From Bedellia somnulentella (taxonomy: Eukaryota; Arthropoda; Insecta; Lepidoptera; Bedelliidae): DNA of 64,000 nt. The position numbers and the translations under genes were made by a program. The DNA is taken from the NCBI GenBank assembly GCA_963576735.1, contig OY755187.1:6696001-6760000 (forward strand), written 5' to 3'. This document shows positions 1-9,242 of the stretch, in pieces. The first letter of the stretch is position 1; the number at the start of each line of letters is the position of its first letter. The notes beneath the pieces were generated by a model. It made no database searches and had not been told where the DNA came from. It was given only the letters and a program-made list of their open reading frames with translations.

Positions 1-366
1 GACAATTTGGAAAAAATCGTCAAAAGTAGCTACATCACCACCAAGTCTGACATAGTTGTCGGCCGTCCTTTTCACAACAGCGCCGATGCCATCGGGGGCA
101 CCTTTACCGTGTCCCGCTTCTTGATAATTCCATAAAATAAGTTTCAAAGTTTGTGGTGTTTCAGTTTGGACATCATGTAAAAAATATACCGATTGCGATA
201 TTGACTTGCCGGTGAATCTGATAAAAAAATTAATTCTGTAAGACTTGTGACTAACTTCTGGGCCATGTTCAAAACTAACGTGCTTTATATTTTAGCTTAT
301 TGCACAAAAAGATTTATGAATTACTTCTTTGGTTTCATAATCATAAAAATATAACACTCCTGTGTG
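1..366 (-). pseudogene. Unnamed repeat-family protein, 3' part (split by hAT-1)
   Basis: Read on the minus strand this carries the blocks HTGVLYFYDYETKEV, SDSPASQYRNR and WNYQEAGHGKGAPDGIG, followed by VVKRTADNYVRLGGDV. I recognise this combination from a family of long uncharacterised proteins found in many copies in moths, aphids and other invertebrates; its function is not known to me. It is broken: an in-frame TAA lies at 292-294, and the SQYRN and GHGKG blocks are in different frames, with the slip near the T-run at about 178-187. The 5' half of the same coding sequence continues at 3786-3957 on the far side of hAT-1, so this was one gene before that insertion. The window edge cuts the 3' end. 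Family recognition is from memory of its motifs. Confidence 0.6.
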
Positions 367-540
367 CAGTGGCGTAGCTAGCATAGGTGGCACCCGGGGC
401 GGATTTTATAGGTGTCACCCTAAAACTCAATCGAAACTGTTAAAATAAAAAAAAGTTATAATCATTTACGTTTTATTAAAATATGAGTACCTATTACAAA
501 TATTTGTTTATTATGTAAAACAAATTTAGTTTGTTAAAAA

Positions 541-2520
541 TTAAAATTTCTTCCTTCTAGCTTTGACACTAGCGAACTCCGAAATCACGTCTTCAAAATT
601 TATATTTTGTGTTGCTTCATGTTCTATCGTTAAAATACCAAGATTGTTTAATCTGGTTTCGGTCATTGTAGACCGCAAATAATTTTTAATTAATTTTAAT
701 TTGCTGAAACTTCTCTCACATGAAGCTACTTGAACCTTTACTTTGTAATGCAATCTGAGCATTGTTCACTTCCCTTATCACATCATTCCAAAAGAAAAGA
801 AAACAAAGAAATGAGAAATTGCACACAGCAGGCATAAGATTTTGTGCAGCACCTCTAGTTTCTAAATTTACGTCTTGGTCACATAGTTCCTCAATTGCAG
901 ATATTATCCCATCAAAATTTTCAGCCAATACTTTTACTGCACCGTAATGAGCACTCCATCGCGTTGTCGAAAGTCTTTTAACAGATGCTTTGCTGTGATT
1001 GAGGAGCACTTCCCAACGGCTTGTGGAAGTTGAAAAAAAGTTAAATATTGTTTCCACTGCTCCGAAAAATGTAACACAAGTCACATTTTGTGCGAACGAA
1101 TGTTGGCCGCATAAATTAATTGAATGATCTATACAACCAATAAAAATTGCTTTATTGTTTTTTTCTTTTATAATAGCTTTTACTCCTCCGTGTATACCAC
1201 TCATAACTGCAGCATTATCATAACCTTGAGAACGACACATCATAATATCTAAGCCATCGTTTTCAAGCTTCTTTAGTATTTCAGCGCTTAAGTCAGCTGC
1301 TTTTTTTTCCATGTATAGGAAAGAATCCTAAGAATACTTCTTTGACTTCTACTTTTCTATTATTAATTTTTACATAACGAATCACTTCAGACATTTGATC
1401 AACATGTGAAACGTCAGGTGTGCTATCAAACATGATACCGAAATATTTGGCCGATTTAATTTCGTTTACAAGCTGACATTTTACATGATTAGCTAAAACA
1501 TTTATGAACTCATTTTGTATTTCTGGCGATAAATATGTTACTTTAGGTGATTTTTCCTGCTCCAAATATAGTATATGTTCTTTGAGTACTGCATCATACT
1601 TTGACAGCAGTTTAACTAGTTCTAAGAAATTACCTTTATTAGACGACCCTTTGGTTTCATCATGCCCACGAAATGCTAGGTTTTGTTTAGCCAAAAACAA
1701 TGTTATATCAAATAATCGAGATAAAAGATTTTTCCACTTCTGTTTTTCCGTATTCATTAATTGCAAGGCTGCATCATCTATTGTGGTGTGAGATTTTAAT
1801 CTTATTTCCAAAGTTTTCCACTTTTCGAAATTTTCTAAATGTTCACATGAAGTTTCATGGTCCAATACTTTAGGATTTAGTTTCCACCACTTCTGAAATC
1901 CAGTTGTAAATGTAGTTTGTATGTTACTGACAGCAAAAACAGTACAGGTTATTTGATATAGGAGAAAATACCATCCATGATCGTAGAATTTTTTCATCAC
2001 TAGGCATCGGTTTATAAAACCATTCCTGTGAAAGATGACGAGAATCACCTTTAATCTTTGAACCATGACGAGATACAGTAGGAAACGGTCCTTCTTTGTT
2101 CTGGAAATGTTCACTGCCCTTTTTTATTATGTCAATGCGAACATTATCAGGTACCGGTAAACTCCAATGTGAAACAGCTCTCAAGTGTTGAACTGATTCT
2201 TCAAAGCTAATGCTATCTCCGAAAGTAGCATTAACGGCGTCATTTTCATTATTTATTTTGATTCCGTCAAGGTCCTGGGTCGTCTTCATTGATTCTGTAT
2301 TGTCGATGTTGCTATCTGAATGTGAGTCTCCAAGATGTGAATCATTACTTTCGTCAGCAGGAGACTCGGGTACTTTACTTGAACTTTGGCCGCTATCTGC
2401 TTTTGTGACATATTTGAAAAGAGAACCGGACATGCTCTGAATTTCATCCATTTTACCCTGTTTGGCTTTTCTCTGTTGAAACCCGCTTTGTCTTTTCGAA
2501 GTATGAATTCCCCGAGGCAT
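541..2520 (-). pseudogene. hAT-1 transposase (ZMYM1-like, TTF finger + DUF4371 + hATC), frameshifted
   Basis: Pieces in order on the minus strand: N-terminus MPRGIHTSKRQ (start 2518-2520) with a Ser/Asp-rich region and a TTF-type zinc-finger start (WFYKPMPSDEK, YCFCCQ) to 1924; a 1293-2114 piece with DUF4371 and the first catalytic region FGIMFDSTPDVSH; a 716-1312 piece with the hAT CxxH signature GCIDHSINLC and TTRWSAHYGAV; and the C-terminal hATC dimerisation segment SCERSFSKLKLIKNYLRSTM at 541-762. Three frame changes separate the pieces. The stretch expected between the 716 and 762 borders is too short, so an internal deletion has removed most of the helical region before hATC. The protein would cut and paste the element; this copy cannot. 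Start choice is the first Met upstream of the finger. Confidence 0.85.
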
Positions 2521-2644
2521 ATTTCGTTCTGGGTATTCTAAAAAATATTTTTAGTTAGTAAGTGAAACGTTGATTTTATAAACTAATTATAACAGTAAAT
2601 AAACACCTACACGTTACGTAACTAGCTTTGTGAAATATATTTTT

Positions 2645-2694
2645 CCCAGACGCAGGATTGTTAATTTATATTACCTAACAATCCTGCGTCTGGG
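2645..2694. repeat. Perfect 19-bp inverted repeat (hairpin) inside hAT-1
   Basis: Arms 2645-2663 and 2676-2694 are exact reverse complements (CCCAGACGCAGGATTGTTA) around a 12-nt loop. It lies upstream of the transposase start, in the 5' non-coding part of hAT-1. It may be the scar or end of a smaller insertion, since 2695-2950 also encodes an unrelated open frame of about 100 codons that I do not recognise. Confidence 0.85.
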
Positions 2695-3785
2695 TGTAAA
2701 TATGTTTTTAAGTATTATTAGAAAAATATTAGTTAAAAACTCCACCGTTAATTGTGATATCCGTGCCACGAGTGCTCGAGCTGCTCATCTCGGAGCAAAA
2801 TCAACGTACGCGAAGTTGTATGATATGATTATGATAACTTTCAATCAAAAATCTAAACTTAATGTATTCCGTTTTTGTAAACAAATCCCATTGCTATTAG
2901 ATAGGAAAATATTAAGTAAGTTAATAATAAATAAGAATATTATTTAAAATTAAACATTATTACCTAAAGTAATATCGTAAAACGTGTAGAAATATAAGTA
3001 AAATCTTTTTACACCAGCAAAGTCTTTAAAACCTATTTTAATAAATAAATACCTTTAGTAGATAAGTAATACTTGCCCAGGCTAAACAAAAAAATATTAT
3101 TGCAATCCGTCTGGAATACCTTCTTTAGGTACCTATTTATCATTTAGGACGTCTCAATAATATAGTATCAATAATATAGTATAGTAAAATACACAGTAAT
3201 TAAAAGAGAATAAAATTGAAGGGTTTTTCAAAATAATCTAAGATACTGCTATTAGAAACTAAATGGATAAAAAATGTAAGTATTACCTGTAATAACAAAA
3301 ATAATTCACTTACCTTGTTTATTTTCTTCAAGAATCGACTTTTATACAAAAAATGTTGTTTATAATATCTAATAATTAACAAACACTTTGCACTAGACTT
3401 TCACACGTTCACGTAAGCGAATATTGAAATGAATGCGGTCGGAAACAAAAGAAGCCCAATCCACAATACAAGTGACGAGCGCTATATCGAGGGAATCCCC
3501 TGACTAGCGTTGGTTATGCGCGAACGGGGTATTAAATTTTGGAGGAATCCCTGATCGATTGACACTGTGCACATTGTTTTTTTTTTAATATCAATTATTA
3601 TGTTCGTGGTACGATATTATAGTTACCTAGATAATTTTATTAGTGGCGGTTATGCTCTCTGCCGCAGATTTACGATTTTTTATAAATAGAAAGAACTATA
3701 ACTGATGGTCGTAGTCGGGCACCCGTTTAGGGGTGACACCCGGGGCGGGCCGCCCCTGCCGCCCCCCCCCTTAGCTACGCCACTG

Positions 3786-3957
3786 CCTGTATGTAAATAG
3801 ATTTGTTGGCGGCTTCTACCGAAATGAAAACTTTGTATTTCTTCATTATATTGTAATAAATAATTTTCGCTGAAGTCTATATGGCATATGACTTCACTAG
3901 GAGATAAATCACGTTCCAGATTCATAATAGCGGAATATTGCATTGATATATTTAAAA
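3786..3957 (-). pseudogene. Unnamed repeat-family protein, 5' continuation of the gene at 1-366
   Basis: Minus strand reads MNLERDLSPSEVICHIDFSEN, then NYLLQYNEEIQSFHFG and ending QIYLHTG exactly at the hAT-1 border. The DFSENY...IQSxHFG...HTG order is the same family as 1-366, and HTG is the codon block duplicated by the hAT target duplication (CCTGTRTG). Upstream it ends at about 3957, where a GC-rich repeat begins. Confidence 0.65.
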
Positions 3958-4190
3958 GTCAAGGTGACGCCGTATAGGCCGCAGGGCCAGCAGCACCAAA
4001 ACCGGGGGGTTTTGTTCAGTAAAAGTCTGACATACCCCCGCCGCTTTCTCGAGTGGCGGGATATCCTTGGAGGATTTCCCCCCGGTATAAAAACGAAAAA
4101 AAAAGACGCTACACAATGTGTAAAACGCCGATAACGAGCGGTACTCGTGATCGCAAAGCAAGCACTATGAAACTCCATCACGAGCTGGTG
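3958..4190 (-). repeat. GC-rich interspersed repeat (copy also at ~49540-49680, other strand)
   Basis: Contains AAGGTGACGCCGTATAGGC, CAGGGCCAGCAGCACC, a G/C-run block and AAGTCTGACATACC. The reverse complement is clearly related to 49540-49680, which reads CGGACTTTTACCGACTAAAA, then GGTGCTGCTGGCCCTGCGGC and GGCGTCACCTTGATG. Two copies in opposite orientation show a dispersed repeat. Coding potential is not evident; I cannot name the family. Confidence 0.6.
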
Positions 4191-4526
4191 CCCTGATCGG
4201 CGTGTGAACGAAAACTGCGTAATGAGGCGGGCTCGTAATCGGCTGTCAAAGTGTTAAATTACCTCCACGCAACTTCCCTTCTAAAAGCTAGCCATTGGCT
4301 ACCCAGCCATGGGCATTTTCAAACTATTGGATTTTTATTATTTCGGTCTGCAAATTTATTAACCCACAAGCAATAATAACTATTTGGTCTAAAAAGCTGA
4401 CATATTTATGATTAACAGCTGCGTGTCGTTATTATTTTAGATTGAATTACCTCTTCTTTTGTTGGTTTAATGGATGGGTTAACACTAAGGCGGCGTAAAA
4501 GAGAAGCTTTTCCTATTAAAAGGGCT
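4191..4526. other. Unassigned AT-rich interval
   Basis: No open frame, repeat pair or motif that I can support. Short peptide-like runs on the minus strand are not convincing. Confidence 0.4.
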
Positions 4527-4712
4527 TACACTTCTTTAAAACCAATAAAATATTTTAAAGTATTGCAGTGTTTATACTGGGACCAAGTACCTGATTGAGA
4601 CACAGGACTTTGTGGTTTTTGTATCTCTATTTCAAATGCATCTAGCAACATTGTGACATTAGAATACCTAATTTTGAAAGACAAGGGTAAACGTTTCATT
4701 TGCTATATGCTC
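4527..4712 (-). pseudogene. DDE_Tnp_4-type transposase fragment
   Basis: The minus strand reads LPLSFKIRYSNVTMLLDAF, then EIEIQKPQSPVSQSGTWSQYKHCNTLKYFIG without a break. The pattern F..xYxN...LLDxFEIxIQxP...YKxHNTxKxxIG is the first-Asp region of DDE_Tnp_4 (Harbinger/ISL2EU-like, often THAP-associated) transposases, with the catalytic Asp in LLDAFE. Only about 60 residues remain, flanked by stops. Confidence 0.55.
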
Positions 4713-4984
4713 AACTAAAGCTTACAGAGTTTTTGGCACTCCTATGTAGGACTTGTAATTAGCAATAAATTCCAACCTTTGTTGCCTAGCACTTAAAGTT
4801 TTTGAACAAGTAATTTGACTTCTGTGACATCTGTATCAGTTGTGAAACCATACAGTCATGGACTAGATACACTTTTAAACCCTGGTGATGATACCAAAAG
4901 TGACTGTAAAAGATTACGTCGCTTCCTAGACTGTTTTCAATTTACAGAGAGGTAAAATTTGATCCCAATTGTAATTCTTTGGAT

Positions 4985-5200
4985 TGTGATACATTCTCAT
5001 AATACTCGTAATACTGCGTGGAATCTTTCGAGAGCTCCGTTAGTTTGAGGGTAATATGCTGTGCTAAGGGTATGATTACAATTTTAAGTCTTTAATTAAT
5101 GAATTTCCGAATTCTCCACCTATGAAATCTCTTGAGAACACCAAAGTGTTGGCAGAATTTAAGTAACGCTATTGCTTGAACGAATCTAGTCTATTAAAGA
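4985..5200 (-). pseudogene. Gypsy-type integrase fragment
   Basis: The minus strand contains STAYYPQTNGALERFHAVL, the YhPQTNGxxERfh motif of Ty3/Gypsy integrase cores, preceded in other frames by a recognisable HFGV..(R)F...GGEFGNSLIKDL stretch that corresponds to the second catalytic Asp region. Frame changes and stops throughout; no LTR found nearby. An old fragment. Confidence 0.6.
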
Positions 5201-5529
5201 GTTCCTGTTACTGTAACCGTTCATTTTTCGGCTTCGGCCACTTTCATAACCAGTTATGAATATGGTTTTTTTTCACTGTTTCATAACCAGTTAACAAAGA
5301 AAACTTTTTTCCATTTTTACAACCAGAACCTGCTATTCATGTCTGGTCTCCTGGTACTTTTCTGAATAATGAGAGTTTACTCAAACATGCAATTGGGTTG
5401 TGATTCAGTCCAACTTAAAGGTGAAATTAAGTCTTAAAATACTTTAATAAAACACTTATATGAACATGAAAATAGTTATTTTGTCATTTTGATAAATAGT
5501 AAAAACTTAACCCATATCATAGTCCACTC

Positions 5530-5775
5530 AATGAAAGAAAAATAGGGGAAATAACTCGTGTAAAAGCAATTTTTGGCATAGTTGTAGGGAATGGTGTCGG
5601 AAACAACATACTTGAAGTACTGGTACATGGGGGGGGGGAGCTATCGGGTAGGGGGGTGTAAAGGTCCCCTTTTCAGTTTTTTTTTCAATAACTCGAAAAT
5701 GGTAGCTCACAACAAAAAAAGATCTACTATTCAAGTAATCCACATAAAATTCTCTACAAAAAAGGTTATATGCTT
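5530..5775 (+). repeat. Interspersed repeat A, copy 1 (inverted partner at 7535-7805)
   Basis: Shares with the reverse complement of 7535-7805 the blocks AATAGGGGAAATAA, GCAATTTTTGGCATAGTTG, a G-run, TGTAAAGGTCCC, TCAATAACTCGAAAA and AAAATTCTCTAC. No coding capacity. The two copies face each other and bracket the cysteine-rich gene. Confidence 0.75.
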
Positions 5776-6043
5776 TTTTTTATTTATCATGGTTGTTAAC
5801 GGTGAGGGAAAACATCGTGAGGAAACCCACATGGCTGATTTGTACTTAGTCATGTGACAGTGTATTCGTACAAAACGGCGATAGGCCTGCCCCCTATCAC
5901 GTGAGTACACTGTCCATGCAAAACGTGGGTACTCTGAACACCAGGTGACAAAGTCACGTGATGTTCAGAAGTATTTGTACCTCTGCCAACCCCTTCGGGG
6001 ATATTCGGCGTGAATGTTTATGTTATGTTATGTTATGCTTTTT
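5776..6043 (+). mobile_element. tRNA-derived SINE family 1, 5'-truncated copy
   Basis: Begins ATTTATCATGGTTGTTAACG and runs co-linear with positions about 31515-31745 of the full-length copy at 31396-31753, ending in (TTATG)n after TATTCGGCGTGAATG. The tRNA-like head is missing, typical of 5' truncation during target-primed reverse transcription. It keeps the CCCCTTCGGGG block that the 31.4-kb copy lacks. Joined directly to repeat A. Confidence 0.85.
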
Positions 6044-6125
6044 TTTGCTGGGATCAATATTTGATGAGATATGAAGGAAAGAAAATGGCCAGTGATAAAA
6101 TGAACGTATATTTCTTTAAAAAAAT

Positions 6126-6896
6126 CTAATTATCTTCTAAATCTAAAATATCATCATCGTCGACGATGTTTTCGATGGGAGTTCCATTAGTGCACGAGCC
6201 GAAGCATACACCGCAGACACTGGAGCAGGCAATTCCCGCTTTCCGGCAGCCGCATCGCACCCCACACCCAGTCGTGCATCGACAAAATATGGTGTTGAGA
6301 ATGGAGTCAGGTGCCACAGGATCGTTAGTTGTCACTGGTTTTAGGATGCCATCGTCTCCTCTGGCCCAGCCCCATTGAGTGGGTGGTAGGGGGTTGCCGA
6401 GCCATTGTTGCATCTGTAAAAGTTAGTAATAAGATCAACGTAAGTATATAGCTCAAATATATGTTTATATTACAGTACTAGCGGCCGCCCCTGACTTTTT
6501 ATGCGTAGACATCACGGTGATATTATGTTAATCCAGGACATGATTTATCTGTGTGCTAAATTTCATCGAAGTCGGTTCAGCGGTTGAAGCGTGAAAGAGT
6601 AACAAACATCCATCCATACATACAAACTTTCGAGATTTAACAACTTATGTAATTAATATTACCTGTAGGTAGACTCTCATCGAGTGCTGCTTCGAAGCTC
6701 CACTGGTGGGAGGAAGAGTGGCCAGATCTGATTTCGGCCTCATCGATGCTCTCAAAAAAGCTGAGTACCGGTATTTATTGAGATTTTGTTCCTCGGCAGG
6801 CGCTTGGTAAATAGCCAGAAACAGTTTCTCGCCGGCCTGATCAATACTCTCAGGTGATGTTGATAGCTTACTGAAAACGCAAACAAGAGGCACCAC
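6126..6896 (-). CDS. Cysteine-rich (CXC-like) repeat-family protein, 3' two exons
   Basis: Two minus-strand exons with clean splice borders. The upstream exon (6663-6896) ends ...SKQHSMRVYLQ; donor GT is at 6661-6662 and acceptor AG at 6414-6415; the downstream exon (6126-6413) starts MQQWLGNPLPPTQWGW. The join is phase 0 and gives the HSxRVYxQ...WLGN...PTxWGW order of an uncharacterised insect repeat family. The C-terminus has eleven cysteines (FCRCTTGCGVRCGCRK, CSSVCGVCFGSC), like Tesmin/CXC metal-binding repeats, then an acidic tail IVDDDDILDLEDN. The rest of the family protein is missing, so this is probably an internally deleted copy. The N-terminal piece is at 6910-7137. Function unknown; the cysteine pattern suggests zinc binding. 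Confidence 0.6.
6480..6650 (+). repeat. RTE-like LINE/SINE 3' tail in the intron
   Basis: Inside the 249-bp intron (6414-6662): CTGTGTGCTAAATTTCATCG, GTCGGTTCAGCGGTTGAAG and CGTGAAAGAGTAACAAACATCCATCCATAC. This is the common 3' end of RTE-group retroelements in Lepidoptera. It makes up most of the intron and does not disturb the splice borders. Confidence 0.6.
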
Positions 6897-6909
6897 GTGA
6901 TGTTGATGG

Positions 6910-7137
6910 TTACTCTGAAAGAGCTAGTTCTCTTAAAAACCGCTTTATTGAGTCACTTCTAACGTATTCTCTTCTGCAAGCATTGTGAACAACACCAGTC
7001 GTCTTATTCTTTAAACGTGTATCTTTCCCATCTTTCCTCAACGCACTCGCATTTATTATCCCAATTATCCCTTTACTTCCGACTCTACACAAGTCCGTTT
7101 CGACTACATCATCACAAATTAAACACTTTTCCGACAT
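6910..7137 (-). CDS. N-terminal zinc-binding segment of the same repeat-family protein
   Basis: Minus strand MSEKCLICDDVVETDLCRVG... to ...VVHNACRREYVRSDSIKRF. The C-x2-C ... H-x3-C arrangement followed by RREY is the N-terminal zinc-binding region that normally starts the protein family whose C-terminus is at 6126-6896. It stops at 6910; the next piece begins at 6896 in another frame. The long central part of the family is absent, so either a large deletion joined the two ends or splicing joins them. The ATG at 7135-7137 sits directly downstream of a GC-rich segment, a plausible promoter side. Confidence 0.5.
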   Translation of the reverse strand: MSEKCLICDDVVETDLCRVGSKGIIGIINASALRKDGKDTRLKNKTTGVVHNACRREYVRSDSIKRFLRELALSE

Positions 7138-7534
7138 GTCGAAATGTCACATCGAAAAAAAATTCACAACTTGCGACGTTCTGATCAATTTTGGCGCCAA
7201 GCTCGGCGCACGCACACAATCGCTTCCACTAGAGGCGCGTGCTCTACTGAGCCACCTGACCTGCCCTAGCCCCCGGCCCGGCACGGCGGCTTTCCCGCGT
7301 AAACATGCTCTGGGCGCTATACGCGAATCATAGTGCGAGGAGCCGCCAACGCCACTCCACCGGTGCGTCGTGATTGGTTGGCGGTGACCTTGCCGCCCGA
7401 CGACGCGACGCCACAGGAGCGCGGCGTGCGTGCTACCAGTTTGATTTGAGCCAAGACGTTAAATGAAACGTGAGAATTGATCATAATTAACATTTTTCCT
7501 TCAAGAAACTCGTTAATTATTGATCCTAGCGAAA
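7138..7534. other. GC-rich, CpG-containing interval upstream of the 7137 ATG
   Basis: 7170-7440 is markedly richer in GC and CpG than its surroundings (for example GCCCCCGGCCCGGCACGGC, CCGCCCGACGACGCGACGCC). It could be the 5' flank/promoter of the minus-strand gene starting at 7137. No TATA box or other defined element is evident, and no gene is seen in it. Confidence 0.35.
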
Positions 7535-7805
7535 AAATGCATGTAACTTTTTTCGTAGAGAATTTTATGTCGATTATTTGAATACTAGATCTCTTTTTGT
7601 TGTGATCTACCGTTTTCGAGTTATTGAAAAAAAACCTGAAAAAGGGACCTTTACACCCCCCCCCCCCCCCAACCCGTTAGATTCACCCCCACCCATCAGT
7701 ACTTTGAGTATATTGCTTCAGACACTATTTCCTACAACTATGCCAAAAATTGCCTTTACACGAATTATTTCCCCTATTTGGCTGTTTTTGGTCTTCATTA
7801 AGTGA
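7535..7805 (-). repeat. Interspersed repeat A, copy 2 (inverted relative to 5530-5775)
   Basis: Reverse complement of copy 1 over about 250 bp, with a long C-run at about 7660-7672. See 5530-5775. 7806-7985 holds nothing that I recognise. Confidence 0.75.
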
Positions 7806-7988
7806 ACTATCATCCCAAGCATACATAGACTTTATCGATGTTAACGAAAATTTTATCATAGCACCTTATTATGTATGTGAACATAAAACAATACTAAAAA
7901 ATATATTTTTTTATTCCTTTTGAAGTTTTGAAACCGATCGACTATAAATTAGTACCAATAAAATATTTAGTAAATTTACAAAATAAAG

Positions 7989-9229
7989 TTATTTTCTGTG
8001 GAATACAACAGTACATTTCTGGTGCAAGGCCACATTGCACTTAGAACATTTCATAAGTGTATTTTTGGGGCATAATCCACATCGGGTTGATTTGGTTTGT
8101 GTAATAATGTGATGACCTGTACCATCTAGCCTTATCGTATTAGGAACCCGTTTAATCACAGCTAGTGATGATTTGGGTACCGATACGTTAGCATTGCTGT
8201 TGTTGCTCGAGGCCTCTTTTATTAGAAAAAACGTACTAACTATGTACCTAGTAAATGACAAAAGATCATTTACTAACTATGTACCTAGTAAATGACAAAA
8301 GATCATGACTGTTGCCGTTATTCGATGCTGGAGATAATTTGTATAATTGGAAGGCATTGTTTACGCAGGCATTGAGTGGAAACATCAACAATTGCCAGTA
8401 CCACCTCTTCAGTCTTATCGATACTCGGTAGCACCCGACATTTTGGTCAAGTCGGTCGACGCCACCCATATATTTGTTGTAATTTATAAAACATCTTGGT
8501 TGGTCAGCATTTTTTTTTTTTGCTTGTCGCTGTAGCGCTTGACCTTTACTATTGCTTGTACGCCACACTGCGTAGATGCAACCGTAACAATATTGTTGTC
8601 ATTGTACCGGACTAAAGTGATTTCAGACAACACATCCGTACATTGATCATATGAACCTCTCTGGGTTTTCTTCATCTGTTTTGGATCTTTCTAAGGCGCA
8701 TTGTCAACTCTGTTCGCCCTTATAGTACCAGTAGCATCATGCCCTAACTTCTTCAGTTCATCCAGCAGTGCCAGTGAGGTGAAAAAGTTGTCCATATAAA
8801 GACTATAACTGCCAGACGGTAGTTTTTCTATAAGGTCAAGTATTACAGACGCACCCACACCAAGTTCTGGGTGAGTATTCCCAGTGCTAGCCCCTTGATA
8901 CAATTCACCATAAATAAGATACCCAAGACAAGTGCATATTGACCAACTTTTGTACCCAAACCTAATGGGTTTGCCATGTATGTGCTGCTTCGCTCCATGC
9001 TTGCCGTATAAGGAATCATCGATTCATCGATGCTCAAGTTTTTTTCGCCAGGATAATATTTCAGCCATCTGTAATTGAGAAGTTTGGTGGTATTATCAGC
9101 GACATGAAAGGAACGAAGTAAGTCTTCAAATCTGTTTCTTGACATGAGCGATGCCACGGCTTGAAAGCTACAATCAACTTGCTGTTCCCAATACATTCGG
9201 TACCTTGGCACGCTGTTATACCCTGACAA
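7989..9229 (-). pseudogene. piggyBac transposase, C-terminal two thirds, multiply broken
   Basis: Pieces on the minus strand follow piggyBac order. SGYNSVPRYRMYW and FEDLLRSFHVADN are followed by the first catalytic Asp in NLSIDESMIPY (8843-9229). The second Asp is in LYMDNFFTS (8691-8903), the third in YNKYMGGVDRLDQ (8266-8568), and the C-terminal cysteine-rich finger is CGLCP...MKCSKCNVALHQKC (7989-8261). Damage: a frame change near 8890, an in-frame TAG at about 8691 where NAPLKD is expected, a slip in the A-run near 8515, and a 37-bp tandem duplication at 8234-8306. The N-terminal third is absent; at 9240 the sequence switches to Harbinger. TTAA-flanked ends were not found. Confidence 0.85.
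8234..8306. repeat. 37-bp tandem duplication in the piggyBac gene
   Basis: 8234-8269 (TACTAACTATGTACCTAGTA...) is repeated exactly at 8271-8306 with period 37. It duplicates the codons for LLSFTRYIVS and shifts the frame, separating the catalytic part from the cysteine finger. Confidence 0.9.
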
Positions 9230-9242
9230 TAAGAGGTTATGG

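Larger units (their letters stand above)
367..3785 (-). mobile_element. hAT-1 DNA transposon with both ends and 8-bp target duplication
   Basis: Left end CAGTGGCGTAGCTA at 367-380 and its inverted copy ending at 3785. Similarity continues inward through a CACCCGGGGCGG / GGTGTCACCC block, so the inverted ends are about 55 bp with G-run length variation. The flanking 8 bp are CCTGTGTG (359-366) and CCTGTATG (3786-3793), one mismatch, the 8-bp duplication expected of hAT elements. Element length is 3419 bp. The transposase gene lies on the minus strand at 541-2520 and is broken. The interior from about 2530 to 3660 is AT-rich, holds a perfect hairpin (2645-2694) and shows no recognisable gene. 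The end sequence is like the ZMYM/Zaphod-type hAT group. Confidence 0.9.
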
